The notes under the pieces were generated by a model. That model searched no databases. It saw nothing but the letters and a program-made list of their open reading frames with translations, and was not told the origin of the DNA. A DNA stretch of 64,000 bases, taken from positions 19,985 through 83,984 of the forward strand of contig NZ_CASEXV010000060.1 of the NCBI RefSeq assembly GCF_949292005.1, given 5' to 3'. This document shows positions 47,234 through 56,889 of the stretch, piece after piece. Origin of the DNA: an uncultured Bifidobacterium sp. (GTDB taxonomy: Bacteria > Actinomycetota > Actinomycetes > Actinomycetales > Bifidobacteriaceae). Each line of letters starts with the position of its first letter. Within the stretch, counting starts at the first letter, position 1. The translations under genes were made by a program, and so were the position numbers.

Positions 47234-48082
47234 TCAACGTCCCGACTGTTCCGAATTGCGCGAGGAAACCGCCAGCGGTGGAACCGGAACATCCATCAGC
47301 TGGGCCATCGTCGGCGCGCCGGACATCGCGGCGGTACGGCGGCGCTGGGTGGTGAGCAGCTCGTTCATCCGCTCGGCGCTGGGCGAGGCCTCGTCCGCGA
47401 CGATGCGGCCATCGGCGAAGACTATCGCCCTGTCCGCGTAGGAGGCGGCGACCGCGTCATGGGTGACCATGATGATCGTCTGTCCCAGATCACGTACCGA
47501 GCGCCGAAGGAATTCAAGGACCTCAGCGCTGGAGGACGAGTCAAGGTTCCCCGTGGGCTCGTCCGCGAACACCACGGCCGGCTTGGAGATCAATGCGCGG
47601 GCGATGGCGACGCGCTGCTGCTGTCCGCCGGACATCTCCGAAGGGCGGTGGTCAAGACGGTCGCGAAGCCCTAGGGTGTCGACGAGAAGATCGAACCATT
47701 TGCGGTCGGGTCGTCCACCCGCCAGCGTCAGGGGCATGACGATGTTCTGCTCCGCGGTGAACATGGGGAGCAGATTGAAGCTTTGGAAGATGAATCCGAT
47801 TCGATGGCGGCGAAGAAGGGTGAGCTGCTTGTCGTTCATGGCGGTGATGTCCACGCCGTCCAGGATGATGCGCCCCGATGTGGCGTTGTCCAGACCCGCG
47901 AGGGTGTGCATCAGCGTCGATTTGCCCGATCCTGACGGTCCCATAATCGCGGTGAACCTTCCGCGCTCGAACCGCACGTTCACGCCGCGGAGCGCATGGA
48001 CGACAGTGTCGGCCTCTCCGTAGTCCTTGACCAAATCGATGGCCTCCACCGCCACGGGGCTGTTCTGAGTCTGAGCCGTCAT
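47234..48082 (-). CDS. ABC transporter ATP-binding protein, LolD/MacB type
   Basis: The protein has 282 residues. It has Walker A GPSGSGKSTLMHTLAG, Q-loop FIFQSFNLLPMFTAEQN, signature MSGGQQQRVAIARAL, Walker B AVVFADEPTG and the switch His VTHDAVAA. About 45 extra residues follow the ATPase domain. It powers the FtsX-type permease encoded directly downstream. A GGAGGGGGAGACCG stretch precedes the ATG. Confidence 0.95.
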   Translation of the reverse strand: MTAQTQNSPVAVEAIDLVKDYGEADTVVHALRGVNVRFERGRFTAIMGPSGSGKSTLMHTLAGLDNATSGRIILDGVDITAMNDKQLTLLRRHRIGFIFQSFNLLPMFTAEQNIVMPLTLAGGRPDRKWFDLLVDTLGLRDRLDHRPSEMSGGQQQRVAIARALISKPAVVFADEPTGNLDSSSSAEVLEFLRRSVRDLGQTIIMVTHDAVAASYADRAIVFADGRIVADEASPSAERMNELLTTQRRRTAAMSGAPTMAQLMDVPVPPLAVSSRNSEQSGR

Positions 48083-48183
48083 CGGTCTCCCCCTCCATAA
48101 TCACCTTGCGCCGCGCACCATGCCCGACGATCATCCTCAGATTATGCGAGGGGGACGCGCGACGGCATCATGCGCACGACGGA

Positions 48184-48217
48184 AATCCCCCCTCGTCCTT
48201 AAGGATGAGGGGGGATT
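48184..48217. terminator. hairpin upstream of the ABC operon
   Basis: A 15-bp stem, AATCCCCCCTCGTCC against GGATGAGGGGGGATT (one G-T pair), with loop TTAA lies about 140 bases past the metY stop. On the minus strand it is the likely metY terminator and is followed by TTTCC. Confidence 0.65.
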
Positions 48218-48357
48218 GGGCAATGGCTGGCAAGACTACGGTCCACGCCGACACAAGGTTGGCGGTGAGACCTATGGGACGCGCGCAGATGGCGCCCGGA
48301 CGGACCCCGATTCGTTATTCATGCGCCGACGACGGATAAGCGAACCGGAACCGCGTC

Positions 48358-49674
48358 CTACTTGGCCAGTCCGGACTCCCTGACGGCCGCGAATCCTGCC
48401 TTGAGGTCATCGAGGATATCGTCGATGTTCTCGGTTCCGATCGACAGACGGATGGTTCCGGGATGAATCCCCTGATCCTCGAGCTCCTCTGCCGACTCCT
48501 GCGAGTGGGTGGTCGACGCGGGATGGATGACCAGGCTCTTCACGTCCGCCACGTTCGCGAGAAGGCTGAAAAGATGCAGGTTGTTGATGAACACACGGGC
48601 CGCGTCCTTGCCTCCCTTGATGTCGAAGGTGAAGATGGATCCAGCTCCATTCGGGAAATAACGCTTGTAGAGATCGTGGTCGCGCCGCCCCTCGATGCTC
48701 GGATGCGACACGAACTCGACCTCCGGAACCGTCTGCAGGTATTCAACGACCTTCAGCGCGTTCTCCACATGGCGCTCGACCCTGAGGGACAGCGTCTCCG
48801 TGCCCTGAAGCAGGAGGAACGCGGCGAAGGGGCTGATGGTCGCGCCGGTGTCACGCAGAAGAATCGCGCGGATGCGGGTGACGAACGCCGCGGGGCCCAG
48901 CGCCTCGAAGAAGTTGAGACCATGGTAGGACGGATCCGGCTCGGTCAGGGTGGGGAACTTTCCCGGAACCTCGGCCCAGTCGAAATGCCCGCCTTCGACG
49001 ACCACTCCTCCGAGCGTGGATCCATGACCGCCGATGAACTTGGTCGCCGACTCAACGACGACGTCGGCGCCATGCTCGAGTGGCCTGAACAGATACGGGG
49101 TCGCGAAGGTGTTGTCAACCACGACTGGCAGATGATGACGGTGCGCGATCTCGGCGATGGCTTCGAAGTCGGGAAGGTCCGCGTTCGGATTGCCGAAGGT
49201 CTCGAAATAGACGAGCTTGGTGTTGTCCTGGATGGCGTCCTCGAAGTTCTGCGGAACCTCGGGATCGACGAAGGTGGTGGTGATTCCGTCACGGGGAAGC
49301 GTGTGGCGCAGAAGGTTGTAGGTGCCACCGTAGATGTTCTTGGAGGAGACGATGTGGTCGCCCGTCTGCGTGATGTTGCGCACGGCGTACTCCACTGCGG
49401 CCGCTCCCGACGCAACGGCGAGTCCGGCGGTTCCGGATTCCAGAGCCGCGATGCGGTCCTCAAAGACGCCCTGGGTGGAATTGGTCAGACGGCCGTAGAT
49501 GTTGCCGGGGTCGGCCAGTCCGAAGCGCGCCTCGGCATGATCGAAGTCGTGGAACACATAGCTGGTGGTGGCGTAGATCGGAACCGCTCGGGAATCCGTC
49601 GCCGGATCGGCCTGCTCCTGTCCGACATGCAGCTGAAGCGTCTCAAAACGATACTTGCGGGAGTTGTCCGCCAT
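48358..49674 (-). CDS. metY: O-acetylhomoserine sulfhydrylase
   Basis: The protein has 438 residues from ATG 49674, with GAAGGAG upstream. This is a PLP enzyme of the Cys/Met metabolism family. PLP-binding segments are ATTSYVFHDFDHAEARF, the substrate loop YGRLTNST, FGNPNADLPD and the lysine in ESATKFIGGHG. The length and the YGRLTNST motif fit O-acetylhomoserine aminocarboxypropyltransferase rather than cystathionine gamma-synthase. It makes homocysteine directly from sulfide. The C-terminal stretch HPASTTHSQ is also typical. Confidence 0.94.
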   Translation of the reverse strand: MADNSRKYRFETLQLHVGQEQADPATDSRAVPIYATTSYVFHDFDHAEARFGLADPGNIYGRLTNSTQGVFEDRIAALESGTAGLAVASGAAAVEYAVRNITQTGDHIVSSKNIYGGTYNLLRHTLPRDGITTTFVDPEVPQNFEDAIQDNTKLVYFETFGNPNADLPDFEAIAEIAHRHHLPVVVDNTFATPYLFRPLEHGADVVVESATKFIGGHGSTLGGVVVEGGHFDWAEVPGKFPTLTEPDPSYHGLNFFEALGPAAFVTRIRAILLRDTGATISPFAAFLLLQGTETLSLRVERHVENALKVVEYLQTVPEVEFVSHPSIEGRRDHDLYKRYFPNGAGSIFTFDIKGGKDAARVFINNLHLFSLLANVADVKSLVIHPASTTHSQESAEELEDQGIHPGTIRLSIGTENIDDILDDLKAGFAAVRESGLAK

Positions 49675-49997
49675 GATGGTCTCCTTCGTTGTTTCCGTGG
49701 CGCATTGCGCGTCACACCGCTCTAATCGACTACACCCAACCACTGAATCCTTGGTGCTGATTGAGAGAGTAGCGGGAAATTCACCCGCGTTCCACCGCGT
49801 TGCTATCGGACTTACCTATAGCACGCTCCCATGCAAGATGTCTCTGTTTATGGCCACGCCGTGGTCATTCGAATCACCGTGGTATTAGAGTCAAAGTCGT
49901 TTGATCACACCTTCGCCGTCCCCGGGGATGGGCATGGATGAGCCCTCACCCCACGTGCCACCGCCGGGGCGCCCACTTTGGAAAGGATGTCACAGCA
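49675..49997. other. divergent intergenic region metY / pyridoxal kinase
   Basis: This 323-base region holds no gene. On the minus strand an extended -10 element TGC-TATAGG (49823-49815) could serve metY, followed by a small hairpin GCGGG-TGAATTT-CCCGC in the leader. A palindrome GCGCATTGCGC lies at 49700-49710, close to the metY ribosome binding site. I see no convincing riboswitch or T-box core. Confidence 0.35.
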
Positions 49998-50873
49998 ATG
50001 TCCAACGACACCTACCTCTATCGCAGAGACCCCCATTACATACCCCGCGTGGCGGCCGTGCACGACATGTGCGGATACGGCAAGTGCTCGCTCACCGCGG
50101 CCATACCCATCCTGTCGGCGGCGGGATGCGACGTCTGTCCCGTTCCGACCGCGCTATTCTCCGCGCATACGAAGTACAAGGTCTTCACCTTCCATGACAC
50201 GACGGACATCCTTTCCGGATACCTTGACGCATGGCGACAGGAGAACGTCGACCTTGACGGCGTGTACAGCGGGTTCCTTGGATCGGCCGACCAGGTGGCG
50301 ATCATCCAACGTCTCTACCGCGAGTACCCTCACGCGCTGCGGCTCGTGGATCCCGTCATGGGCGATGCAGGGGCCATGTATCCGACGTACACGAAGGAGC
50401 TGTGCGATGCGATGTCTGCATTGGCCGACGGGGCGGATGTCCTGATGCCGAATCTCACGGAGGCCAGCATCCTCACCGGACGCGATTATCCGGGACAGAA
50501 CATTGACGATGACACAGTGACGGAGATCATCGACGCGCTTCTGAATCTGGGGGCGAAAAGCGTCGTGCTCAAGGGCATCGATCGCAACGACGGCAATCTG
50601 CGGAACTACGTGGCGACGGCCGAGTCCGGTGGAAAAGGCAAGACCGAGCTCACCCACGAGAAGCTTCCCTATATGATCCACGGCACCGGGGACGCTTTCG
50701 CTTCCGCCATGTGCGGCGCCGTGATGGCGGGACGCGGATTGGCGCAGTCCGCCCGACTCGCCGGCGAATTCGTCCGCCATGCCATGGAACACACCCGCGA
50801 CCAGCCCAATTTCGAGGAGCGTGGAGTGAGCTTCGAACTCGATCTGGGGGATCTCACCGCGCTTGTCCGCTAG
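49998..50873 (+). CDS. pdxY: pyridoxamine/pyridoxal kinase
   Basis: The protein has 291 residues from ATG 49998 (GGAAAGG about 12 bases upstream). It is a ribokinase-fold enzyme: VAAVHDMCGYGKCSLTAAIP at the substrate site, VDPVMGDAGAMYPTY, MPNLTEASILTG, and the anion-hole motif HGTGDAFAS with catalytic Asp near residue 233. It phosphorylates B6 vitamers to feed PLP enzymes such as the divergent MetY. The pairing with metY is suggestive only. Confidence 0.9.
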   Translation: MSNDTYLYRRDPHYIPRVAAVHDMCGYGKCSLTAAIPILSAAGCDVCPVPTALFSAHTKYKVFTFHDTTDILSGYLDAWRQENVDLDGVYSGFLGSADQVAIIQRLYREYPHALRLVDPVMGDAGAMYPTYTKELCDAMSALADGADVLMPNLTEASILTGRDYPGQNIDDDTVTEIIDALLNLGAKSVVLKGIDRNDGNLRNYVATAESGGKGKTELTHEKLPYMIHGTGDAFASAMCGAVMAGRGLAQSARLAGEFVRHAMEHTRDQPNFEERGVSFELDLGDLTALVR

Positions 50874-50944
50874 ACCGCGACTCAAGACGGTATGCGGGTG
50901 ACCGACGACATGTCGGCCGCGCGCAAGCCTCCGACCACATATCC

Positions 50945-50988
50945 GCCCCCAGCGCGTCACGCCACTCAAGGCATGGTGTGCTGGGGGC
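50945..50988 (+). terminator. terminator after pyridoxal kinase
   Basis: An 11-bp stem, GCCCCCAGCGC against GTGCTGGGGGC (one G-T pair), encloses a 22-base loop 70 bases after the kinase stop. The rest of the 229-base gap holds no gene. Confidence 0.55.
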
Positions 50989-51102
50989 ATGCCTTTGCCC
51001 AATCATGGAGATTCCACCAATCGTCCCTCATCCCTGCCCATATCCCCGTCACCATCCTCATCTCCACTTCTTCCCGACAATGGACCCGGCCCGGCCAGCG
51101 CG

Positions 51103-51480
51103 ATGTCCGACCCCCATCTCAACCGACATGATCTCGGAGTCCTCGGCGAAGCATTCGCCTGCGAGCTTCTTACCAGACACGGGTGGAGAGTTCTGGACAG
51201 AAACTGGAGATCACGCTTCGGCGAACTGGACATCATCGCGATGGATTCTTGCGATTATTTGGTGTTCGTCGAGGTGAAAACACGCCGATGCCACAGATTC
51301 GGCACCCCTGCTGAGGCGGTGACCGTCCGAAAACGGCGCAATCTACGTCTCGCGGCATCACAATGGCTTGCGAACGGGAACGCTCGTGGAATCCGTCATC
51401 GGGGAACACGTTTCGATGTCGTCTCCATCGTCGTGCGCGGCGGCGCCCCGCACGCCACCCATCTGGCGGGAGCGTTCTGA
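51103..51480 (+). CDS. YraN (UPF0102) family nuclease-like protein
   Basis: The protein has 125 residues from ATG 51103. It has the restriction-endonuclease-like core: LGEAFACELLTRHGWRVLDRNWRSRFGELDIIA then FVEVKTRR (shortened here to the key E-x-K motif). Its job is unknown, but it is almost always next to yifB and dprA, as here, and a link to DNA processing is assumed. The stop overlaps the yifB start by one base. The frame is open upstream to 50989 without a ribosome binding site. Confidence 0.9.
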   Translation: MSDPHLNRHDLGVLGEAFACELLTRHGWRVLDRNWRSRFGELDIIAMDSCDYLVFVEVKTRRCHRFGTPAEAVTVRKRRNLRLAASQWLANGNARGIRHRGTRFDVVSIVVRGGAPHATHLAGAF

Positions 51481-53015
51481 TGGCGATCGGAAACGCCCTG
51501 TCCGTCGGCCTGATCGGACTCCGGGCCTTCACCATCGATATTCAGGCCTTCGTGTCGCCTGGATTGCCCTATTTCTCCCTCATTGGACTCCCCGATGCCT
51601 CCTTGAGCGAGGCACGGGAGCGTGTCAGATCGGCATGCCAGTCGACCGGATTCAGCTGGCCACAAACCAGAGTCACCGTGAACCTTTCCCCCGCATCCCT
51701 TCCCAAACGTGGATCCGCGCACGATCTGGCCATAGCCGCGAGCATCCTCGGCTCATGCGGTGAGATCGACCGCGCCCGCGTGTCACGGACCATCGTTCTT
51801 GGCGAGGTCAATCTCGACGGCACCATACTTCCCATCGCGGGTCTGCTGCCCATGCTTCTGCATGCGCGGGCGCAGGATGTCGACAGGGTGGTCATTCCAC
51901 GGGGCAACGAGCCCGAAGCCCATCTCGTTCCCGATCTGGAAACGGTCTGTGTGGAACACATCAGCGAACTCATCGATCTTATGGGAGGGACGGCAAGGCG
52001 GCATCCGCGCCCGTCGCCGACCGGATCATCACTCGCGACCCCGGGCGATGTCCCGGCGCACCCGACGTCGATCGGGGACATGAGCGATGTGATCGGGCAG
52101 AACCATGCCAAGCGCGCGCTTCTGGTGGCCGCGGCGGGAGGACACCATCTGCTGATGACCGGCCCACCAGGAGCGGGGAAAACCATGCTCGCATCCCGCC
52201 TGCCCACCATCATGGCTCCACTTGACGAAAGGCAGCGACTGGAGGTGGCGTCCATACGATCCATCTGCGGCACTCTTCACCACTATGGAGTGAGCGACAT
52301 TCCACCGTTCGAAGCGCCCCACCACACGTCATCGACCGCGTCGCTGATTGGTGGAGGATCAGGTACCGCCGGTCCGGGAGCCGTGACCAGAGCCCATCAC
52401 GGCGTGCTTTTCATGGATGAGGCCCCCGAATTCTCCCCCAGGGCGATCCAGTCTCTGAGGGAGCCCTTGGAATCCGGCTCGGTCACGCTGTCCCGCGCCA
52501 AATCGTCGACACGGTATCCCGCCCGATTCCAGCTCATCATGTCATCGAACCCCTGCCCCTGCGGATACGACTATGGCAACGGCGAACGCTGTGTGTGCAG
52601 GGAACGCGAGAGACTCCGGTATTTCGGTCGTCTATCCGGCCCCATCCTTGACCGGATAGACATACAGATCGACGTGGCTCCGGCCAGCAGACTCACCGCC
52701 GAGGACGAACCCCATCGGATGACAAGCGCGCTCATGCGCGACAAGGTCATAGCCGCGCGTCAGGCCGCACAGCGCCGCTACGCCGATCACGGGTGGATCT
52801 GCAACGCCCAGGCTTCAGGCGGATGGCTGCGTGAGAACACACCGGCACGAAGCCGCAGACCGTTGGATGACGCCGTGCGGAAGCAGACGCTGAGCCTGCG
52901 CGGGGCCGACCGCGCCATGAGGGTCGCATGGACGATTGCGGACCTCGAGGAACGAAACGCCCCCAGCGATCAGGACATTCTGCAGGGTCTCATGCTGCGA
53001 ACAAGGACACGATGA
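51480..53015 (+). CDS. yifB: YifB/ComM family Mg-chelatase-like AAA+ ATPase
   Basis: The protein has 511 residues. The N-terminal Lon-protease-like domain has LPYFSLIGLPDASLSEARER. The AAA+ core has Walker A TGPPGAGKTMLASRLP and Walker B GVLFMDEAPEF. A Cys cluster, CPCGYDYG and then CVCRERERLRYFGRLSGP, is also present. ComM relatives are hexameric helicases that extend branch migration during transformation. It starts one base inside the yraN stop (TGATG), so translation is coupled, and dprA begins one base after its own stop. Confidence 0.95.
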   Translation: MAIGNALSVGLIGLRAFTIDIQAFVSPGLPYFSLIGLPDASLSEARERVRSACQSTGFSWPQTRVTVNLSPASLPKRGSAHDLAIAASILGSCGEIDRARVSRTIVLGEVNLDGTILPIAGLLPMLLHARAQDVDRVVIPRGNEPEAHLVPDLETVCVEHISELIDLMGGTARRHPRPSPTGSSLATPGDVPAHPTSIGDMSDVIGQNHAKRALLVAAAGGHHLLMTGPPGAGKTMLASRLPTIMAPLDERQRLEVASIRSICGTLHHYGVSDIPPFEAPHHTSSTASLIGGGSGTAGPGAVTRAHHGVLFMDEAPEFSPRAIQSLREPLESGSVTLSRAKSSTRYPARFQLIMSSNPCPCGYDYGNGERCVCRERERLRYFGRLSGPILDRIDIQIDVAPASRLTAEDEPHRMTSALMRDKVIAARQAAQRRYADHGWICNAQASGGWLRENTPARSRRPLDDAVRKQTLSLRGADRAMRVAWTIADLEERNAPSDQDILQGLMLRTRTR

Positions 53016-53016
53016 C

Positions 53017-54519
53017 ATGCGCGCAACCCCAAACGCCCATCCTCAGGATCCCGACGATCGGACGATGGCACGAGCCGTTCTGGCGTGGTGCACGGATGGA
53101 CCCGACGCCCTGATGCAGGCCGCCGTGCACGGAATGGGCGATCCGCGGTCCGCGCTCGATCACATCGAGTCTCTGCGCGATCTTTCGATGACGGACATTC
53201 GAAGCAGCAAGCAGGGTCGCCTGAACGTGTTGGACGAGGCATTCCGAGCCGGCGTCGAAGATTGGGGAGGGCGGGTGAACGACGCGGCCGTGCGCGTCTT
53301 CCGTCGTTCGCTCGTCCGATGGTCGACCCGTCTGAACGGTCTTCCCGGCGACAACGACGACCGACGTCTTCTTCTCACCGCCAACCGGACCCAATGGATC
53401 ATCGGACCGGAGCATCCTTCGTGGCCCATACGCATCAACGACCTTTCCGAACGCCGTGATTGGGCGACACCACTGTGCCTGTGGGGACAGGGCGACATCT
53501 CAAGTCTGGTCACGTGCGACGAGCCCATCGCGGTCGTCGGATCGCGAGGCTGTGACGACTACGGAAGAAGCGTCGCATCCGATATCGCGCACGAGCTGGC
53601 CGCCGCCGGGCACACCGTGATATCGGGAGGTGCGATGGGAACGGATGCCGCCGCGCACTGGGGCGCAATACGCGCATGGAATGATGCATCCCCATCTACT
53701 CCGCCTGGACGAACAGTCGCGATATTCGCCGGCGGTCTCGATCGCGCGGGTCCGCAATGCAACCTGCGGCTGTTCCACGCGATCCTCGACCGCCATGGTG
53801 CCCTTATCAGCGAACTTGCGCCGGGAACCGTGCCCGTCGCACGCCGCTTCCTGTTGCGCAACCGTCTGATCGCCGGACTATCCTGCGCGGTGGTCGTCGC
53901 CCAGGCGAGAATCCGTTCGGGGGCGCTCAACACCGCCGGATGGGCCAACGAGCTGGGACGACGCGTGTACGCCATACCAGGACGCATCGACTCTCCTCGA
54001 AATGCGGGATGTCATCAGCTGATCCGCGACTCGCAGGCGATTCTGCTCCATTCGACCACAGATATCGACGATCTTGCTCGTGATGACCACGCATGCGAGA
54101 ATCCCTCCCCATGCAACGACTCGGTCGGCTACGGCAACGGCATATCGAACGGCATGCGGACATGCGAACGCGACTCAAGAGCCCTGCCGTCCGAGGGATT
54201 ATGCGAACGCCATCCCTCGGACGATGGCCAGTGGCGTGATCTTCCCGACGGCGACACCGCGATGACCGTGCTCAAGGAGATAAGATCATGCGCACGTGAC
54301 CACGTCCCGGCCACGATGGACGAAATCGAGCGGCGGCTGAACATGCGAAGGCCATCCGGCGTCACGTCGATGGGCGAACTACTCGCGACGATCTCCCTCA
54401 TGGAAATCAGAGGAATCGTGGAGGTCCGATCGGGAGCGGTCATCGCCTCCACTGGCTTACGCGCAAATCCACACGCCTTAGAACCCCATCGCCCGGACTC
54501 CGCACATCACCTCTTCTAG
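53017..54519 (+). CDS. dprA: DNA-processing protein DprA
   Basis: The protein has 500 residues, longer than most DprA. The Rossmann core reads PIAVVGSRGCDDYGRSVASD, then HTVISGGAMGTDAAAH, RFLLRNRLIAGLS and a nucleotide-site GALNTAGWANELGR with IPGRIDSPRNAGCHQLI. A C-terminal winged helix (PATMDEIERRLN) ends the protein. DprA loads RecA onto incoming single-stranded DNA. A 90-residue polar insert separates the core and the winged helix. The last 80 bases overlap the convergent MGMT gene. Confidence 0.94.
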   Translation: MRATPNAHPQDPDDRTMARAVLAWCTDGPDALMQAAVHGMGDPRSALDHIESLRDLSMTDIRSSKQGRLNVLDEAFRAGVEDWGGRVNDAAVRVFRRSLVRWSTRLNGLPGDNDDRRLLLTANRTQWIIGPEHPSWPIRINDLSERRDWATPLCLWGQGDISSLVTCDEPIAVVGSRGCDDYGRSVASDIAHELAAAGHTVISGGAMGTDAAAHWGAIRAWNDASPSTPPGRTVAIFAGGLDRAGPQCNLRLFHAILDRHGALISELAPGTVPVARRFLLRNRLIAGLSCAVVVAQARIRSGALNTAGWANELGRRVYAIPGRIDSPRNAGCHQLIRDSQAILLHSTTDIDDLARDDHACENPSPCNDSVGYGNGISNGMRTCERDSRALPSEGLCERHPSDDGQWRDLPDGDTAMTVLKEIRSCARDHVPATMDEIERRLNMRRPSGVTSMGELLATISLMEIRGIVEVRSGAVIASTGLRANPHALEPHRPDSAHHLF

Positions 54520-54856
54520 ACACGTCACCTCGTCGAGGGACATCACCTCTTCCAGACGACGCATCGGACGACTCCTCGGCAAGACAGCGGAACACCACTC
54601 CCTCGGCACTCAGAAGCGCATACTGACGCTCCGCTCCGCCAAAAGCGAATCCTGGCGCCAAGGAGCCGTCATGGAAGACCACACGATGGCACGGAATGAC
54701 CCCGGGCTCCGGGTTTCCGTGCAGCACCCGTCCAACGGCCCGCGCCGCACGAGGCCGTCCCGCCAGCTCGGCCACCTGCCCGTACGTCGCCACGCGACCG
54801 GATGGTATGTGCCGAACCACCCTGAAAACGGAATCGGCAAAGGACTCATCGCTCAT
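54440..54856 (-). CDS. methylated-DNA-protein cysteine methyltransferase (MGMT family)
   Basis: The protein has 138 residues. It has the DNA-binding domain of O6-alkylguanine transferases: HIPSGRVATYGQVAELAGRP and active site VIPCHRVV with the acceptor Cys. The N-terminal domain of full Ogt is absent, so this is a short form. Because it has Cys and not Trp at the active site, it is not an ATL protein. The C-terminus, from residue 105, is made of repeats RRGDV encoded by 18-base repeats and overlaps dprA. Confidence 0.85.
   Translation of the reverse strand: MSDESFADSVFRVVRHIPSGRVATYGQVAELAGRPRAARAVGRVLHGNPEPGVIPCHRVVFHDGSLAPGFAFGGAERQYALLSAEGVVFRCLAEESSDASSGRGDVPRRGDVSRRGDVRSPGDGVLRRVDLRVSQWRR
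54504..54557. repeat. three 18-bp tandem repeats at the dprA/MGMT junction
   Basis: The units at 54504-54521, 54522-54539 and 54540-54557 share the pattern ACATCACCTCTTCTAGAC with up to six differences. The dprA stop lies in the first copy. All three are coding in the MGMT frame and give its RGDV repeats. Confidence 0.8.
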
Positions 54857-54921
54857 AACCACCAGTATGCCGCGTCGGAGAGTTTCGAATCTTCGTCCGG
54901 ACGTGTGGGATTATTGAACGT

Positions 54922-56772
54922 ATGAGTGCGAAGGAATTGGAGAACCACTACGACGCCGTGATCGTCGGAGCCGGCGCGGCTGGACTGTCGGCGGCTCTCG
55001 GACTTCTGCGATCGCCGGCGATGGCGCGTATGACCGAGCGCGATGGCCACGCGCCCTCCATACTGGTGGTGTCGAAACTCCAGCCCCTCCGCTCCCACAC
55101 GGGGTCCGCGGAAGGCGGGATTGCCGCAAGCCTGGGGAACGAAGAGCACGACGACTGGTCCTGGCACTACTACGACACGATCAAGGGCGGGGACTGGCTC
55201 GGCGACCAGGACGCGATCGCGATTCTTGCCAAGGAGGCGCGGGCGACCGTCATCGGTCTGGAACATGACGGCGTGGCCTTCTCCAGAACAGCGGATGGGC
55301 ATATCGCCCAACGTCGTTTCGGCGGTCACACCAGTGATTTCGGCAAGGCCCCGGTGCGCCGGGCGGCCTATGCCGCGGACCGCATCGGCCATCAGATCCT
55401 CCACTCCCTATGGCAGCAGTGCGTGGCCCAAGGCGTGGATTTCGCCGAGGAATGGTATGTCACCGATCTTGTCCTGTCGAATGATGGAGGCGGAGTCGAA
55501 GGCCTCGTGGCGTTCGACATGGCATCGGGGAAGATCCGCCCTATAATCACCGATAATCTTCTTATCGCCACGGGCGGAGCAGGGCGGTTGTTCCACACGA
55601 CTTCCAACTCATGGGACTTGACGGGAGACGGCATGGCCCTGTCACTCAGCGCCGGCCTGCAGCTTGAGGACATCGAGTTCATGCAGTTCCATCCGACGGG
55701 CCTGGCACACACGGGCATACTCCTGTCGGAGGCCGCCCGCGGAGAGGGTGGCGTCCTGAGAAACGCGACGGGCGAGGCTTTCATGTCCGATTACGCGCCA
55801 ACACAGAAGGATCTCGCGGCGCGCGACGTCGTCAGCCGCGCCATACGGTCCGAGGTGGATGCCGGACGCGGAGTCCCCGACCCCAAGAATCCCAACGGAC
55901 CACACGACTGCGTCTGGCTGGATATGACAGGAATAGATCCGAACCGCATGCGCACGGCCCTTCCTCAGGTGCTCGACACTATCCGCCACTACGCCCATCT
56001 CGATCCCACGCATGACTGGATTCCCGTCAAGCCCACGGCCCACTACACGATGGGAGGAATCCCCATCACGACCGACGGCCGCGTGTACCGGTGGAACGAT
56101 GGGGAACGCCACGTTATCGACGGTCTTTTCGCGGCGGGCGAATGCTCCTGCGTGGGGGTGCATGGCGCCAATCGGCTGGGTGGAAACTCCCTGCTCGACG
56201 CATGCCTGTTCGGCAGACGGGCCGGAGAGTCCATCGCCCAGAACCTGGAATCCGGCAGCCATACCTCCGACTGGCAGGATCAATCCGTGCAGGAACGATC
56301 CGCGCGGCGGCGGTCTGAGATAACCGATCTGCTCACGCAGCATGACAACGCCGCCCATCCCGACGACGCCGGTGCCGACGACAACGCCTACAATCTTCTC
56401 AACGACCTGGGAACGGTGATGGACCAGGCGCTGGCCGTCGCCTGCGACGCCACCGGAATAGACGAGGCAAGACGCACCATCCATGACGATCTTCTCCCCC
56501 GAGCCCATGCGCTGCACGCGCACAGCGCCACCACCGCGTTCAATCAGGAGATCACTGCGATATGGGAGGTACGCAACCTCATGACCCTCGCCACCGTCAT
56601 GCTGGATGCGACCGCGGCTCGCCACGAATCGCGCGGCTCTCTGTATCGCCATGATTTCCCGCAGCGGGACGACGTCCACTATCTGGCCCACGATATGACG
56701 GACGCCAGCGGCAAAACGACATGGCAGCCTGTGCACATCGTCGACACCCCGCCCCAGAACCGCGGGTACTAA
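54922..56772 (+). CDS. succinate dehydrogenase/fumarate reductase flavoprotein-like subunit
   Basis: The protein has 616 residues. FAD-binding VIVGAGAAGLSAALG starts near residue 14. The His in RSHTGSAEGGI is the position that carries covalent FAD in SDH/FRD and is absent from L-aspartate oxidase. Active-site parts FMQFHPTGL, LSEAARGEGG and TAHYTMGGIPI are in place. VHGANRLGGNSLLDACLFG closes the FAD site. It is followed by the iron-sulfur subunit gene. No cytochrome b/anchor subunit is encoded before or after, so the enzyme may be soluble or use an anchor elsewhere. The direction of the reaction is open. Confidence 0.9.
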   Translation: MSAKELENHYDAVIVGAGAAGLSAALGLLRSPAMARMTERDGHAPSILVVSKLQPLRSHTGSAEGGIAASLGNEEHDDWSWHYYDTIKGGDWLGDQDAIAILAKEARATVIGLEHDGVAFSRTADGHIAQRRFGGHTSDFGKAPVRRAAYAADRIGHQILHSLWQQCVAQGVDFAEEWYVTDLVLSNDGGGVEGLVAFDMASGKIRPIITDNLLIATGGAGRLFHTTSNSWDLTGDGMALSLSAGLQLEDIEFMQFHPTGLAHTGILLSEAARGEGGVLRNATGEAFMSDYAPTQKDLAARDVVSRAIRSEVDAGRGVPDPKNPNGPHDCVWLDMTGIDPNRMRTALPQVLDTIRHYAHLDPTHDWIPVKPTAHYTMGGIPITTDGRVYRWNDGERHVIDGLFAAGECSCVGVHGANRLGGNSLLDACLFGRRAGESIAQNLESGSHTSDWQDQSVQERSARRRSEITDLLTQHDNAAHPDDAGADDNAYNLLNDLGTVMDQALAVACDATGIDEARRTIHDDLLPRAHALHAHSATTAFNQEITAIWEVRNLMTLATVMLDATAARHESRGSLYRHDFPQRDDVHYLAHDMTDASGKTTWQPVHIVDTPPQNRGY

Positions 56773-56889
56773 ATCTGCGGACAACGGTCGACGCAGCGAC
56801 ATAGAACACCGCTGCACACAACACACACGGACACAACATAGCATGGCAGGGCGGACACTCTCCCGCACCGCACACAGGATGGCAACACG

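Noticed and set aside
48463..49725. A 420-codon open frame antisense to metY
   Set aside because: It mirrors the metY coding strand and has no ribosome binding site or recognisable domain.
49675..49997. Possible SAM riboswitch before metY
   Set aside because: Only one short hairpin is seen; none of the known SAM riboswitch cores or a following terminator could be recognised.
55028..55140. L-aspartate oxidase (NadB) reading of the flavoprotein
   Set aside because: The SHT motif with the covalent-FAD His and the adjoining iron-sulfur gene favour SDH/FRD; nadA and nadC are not nearby.
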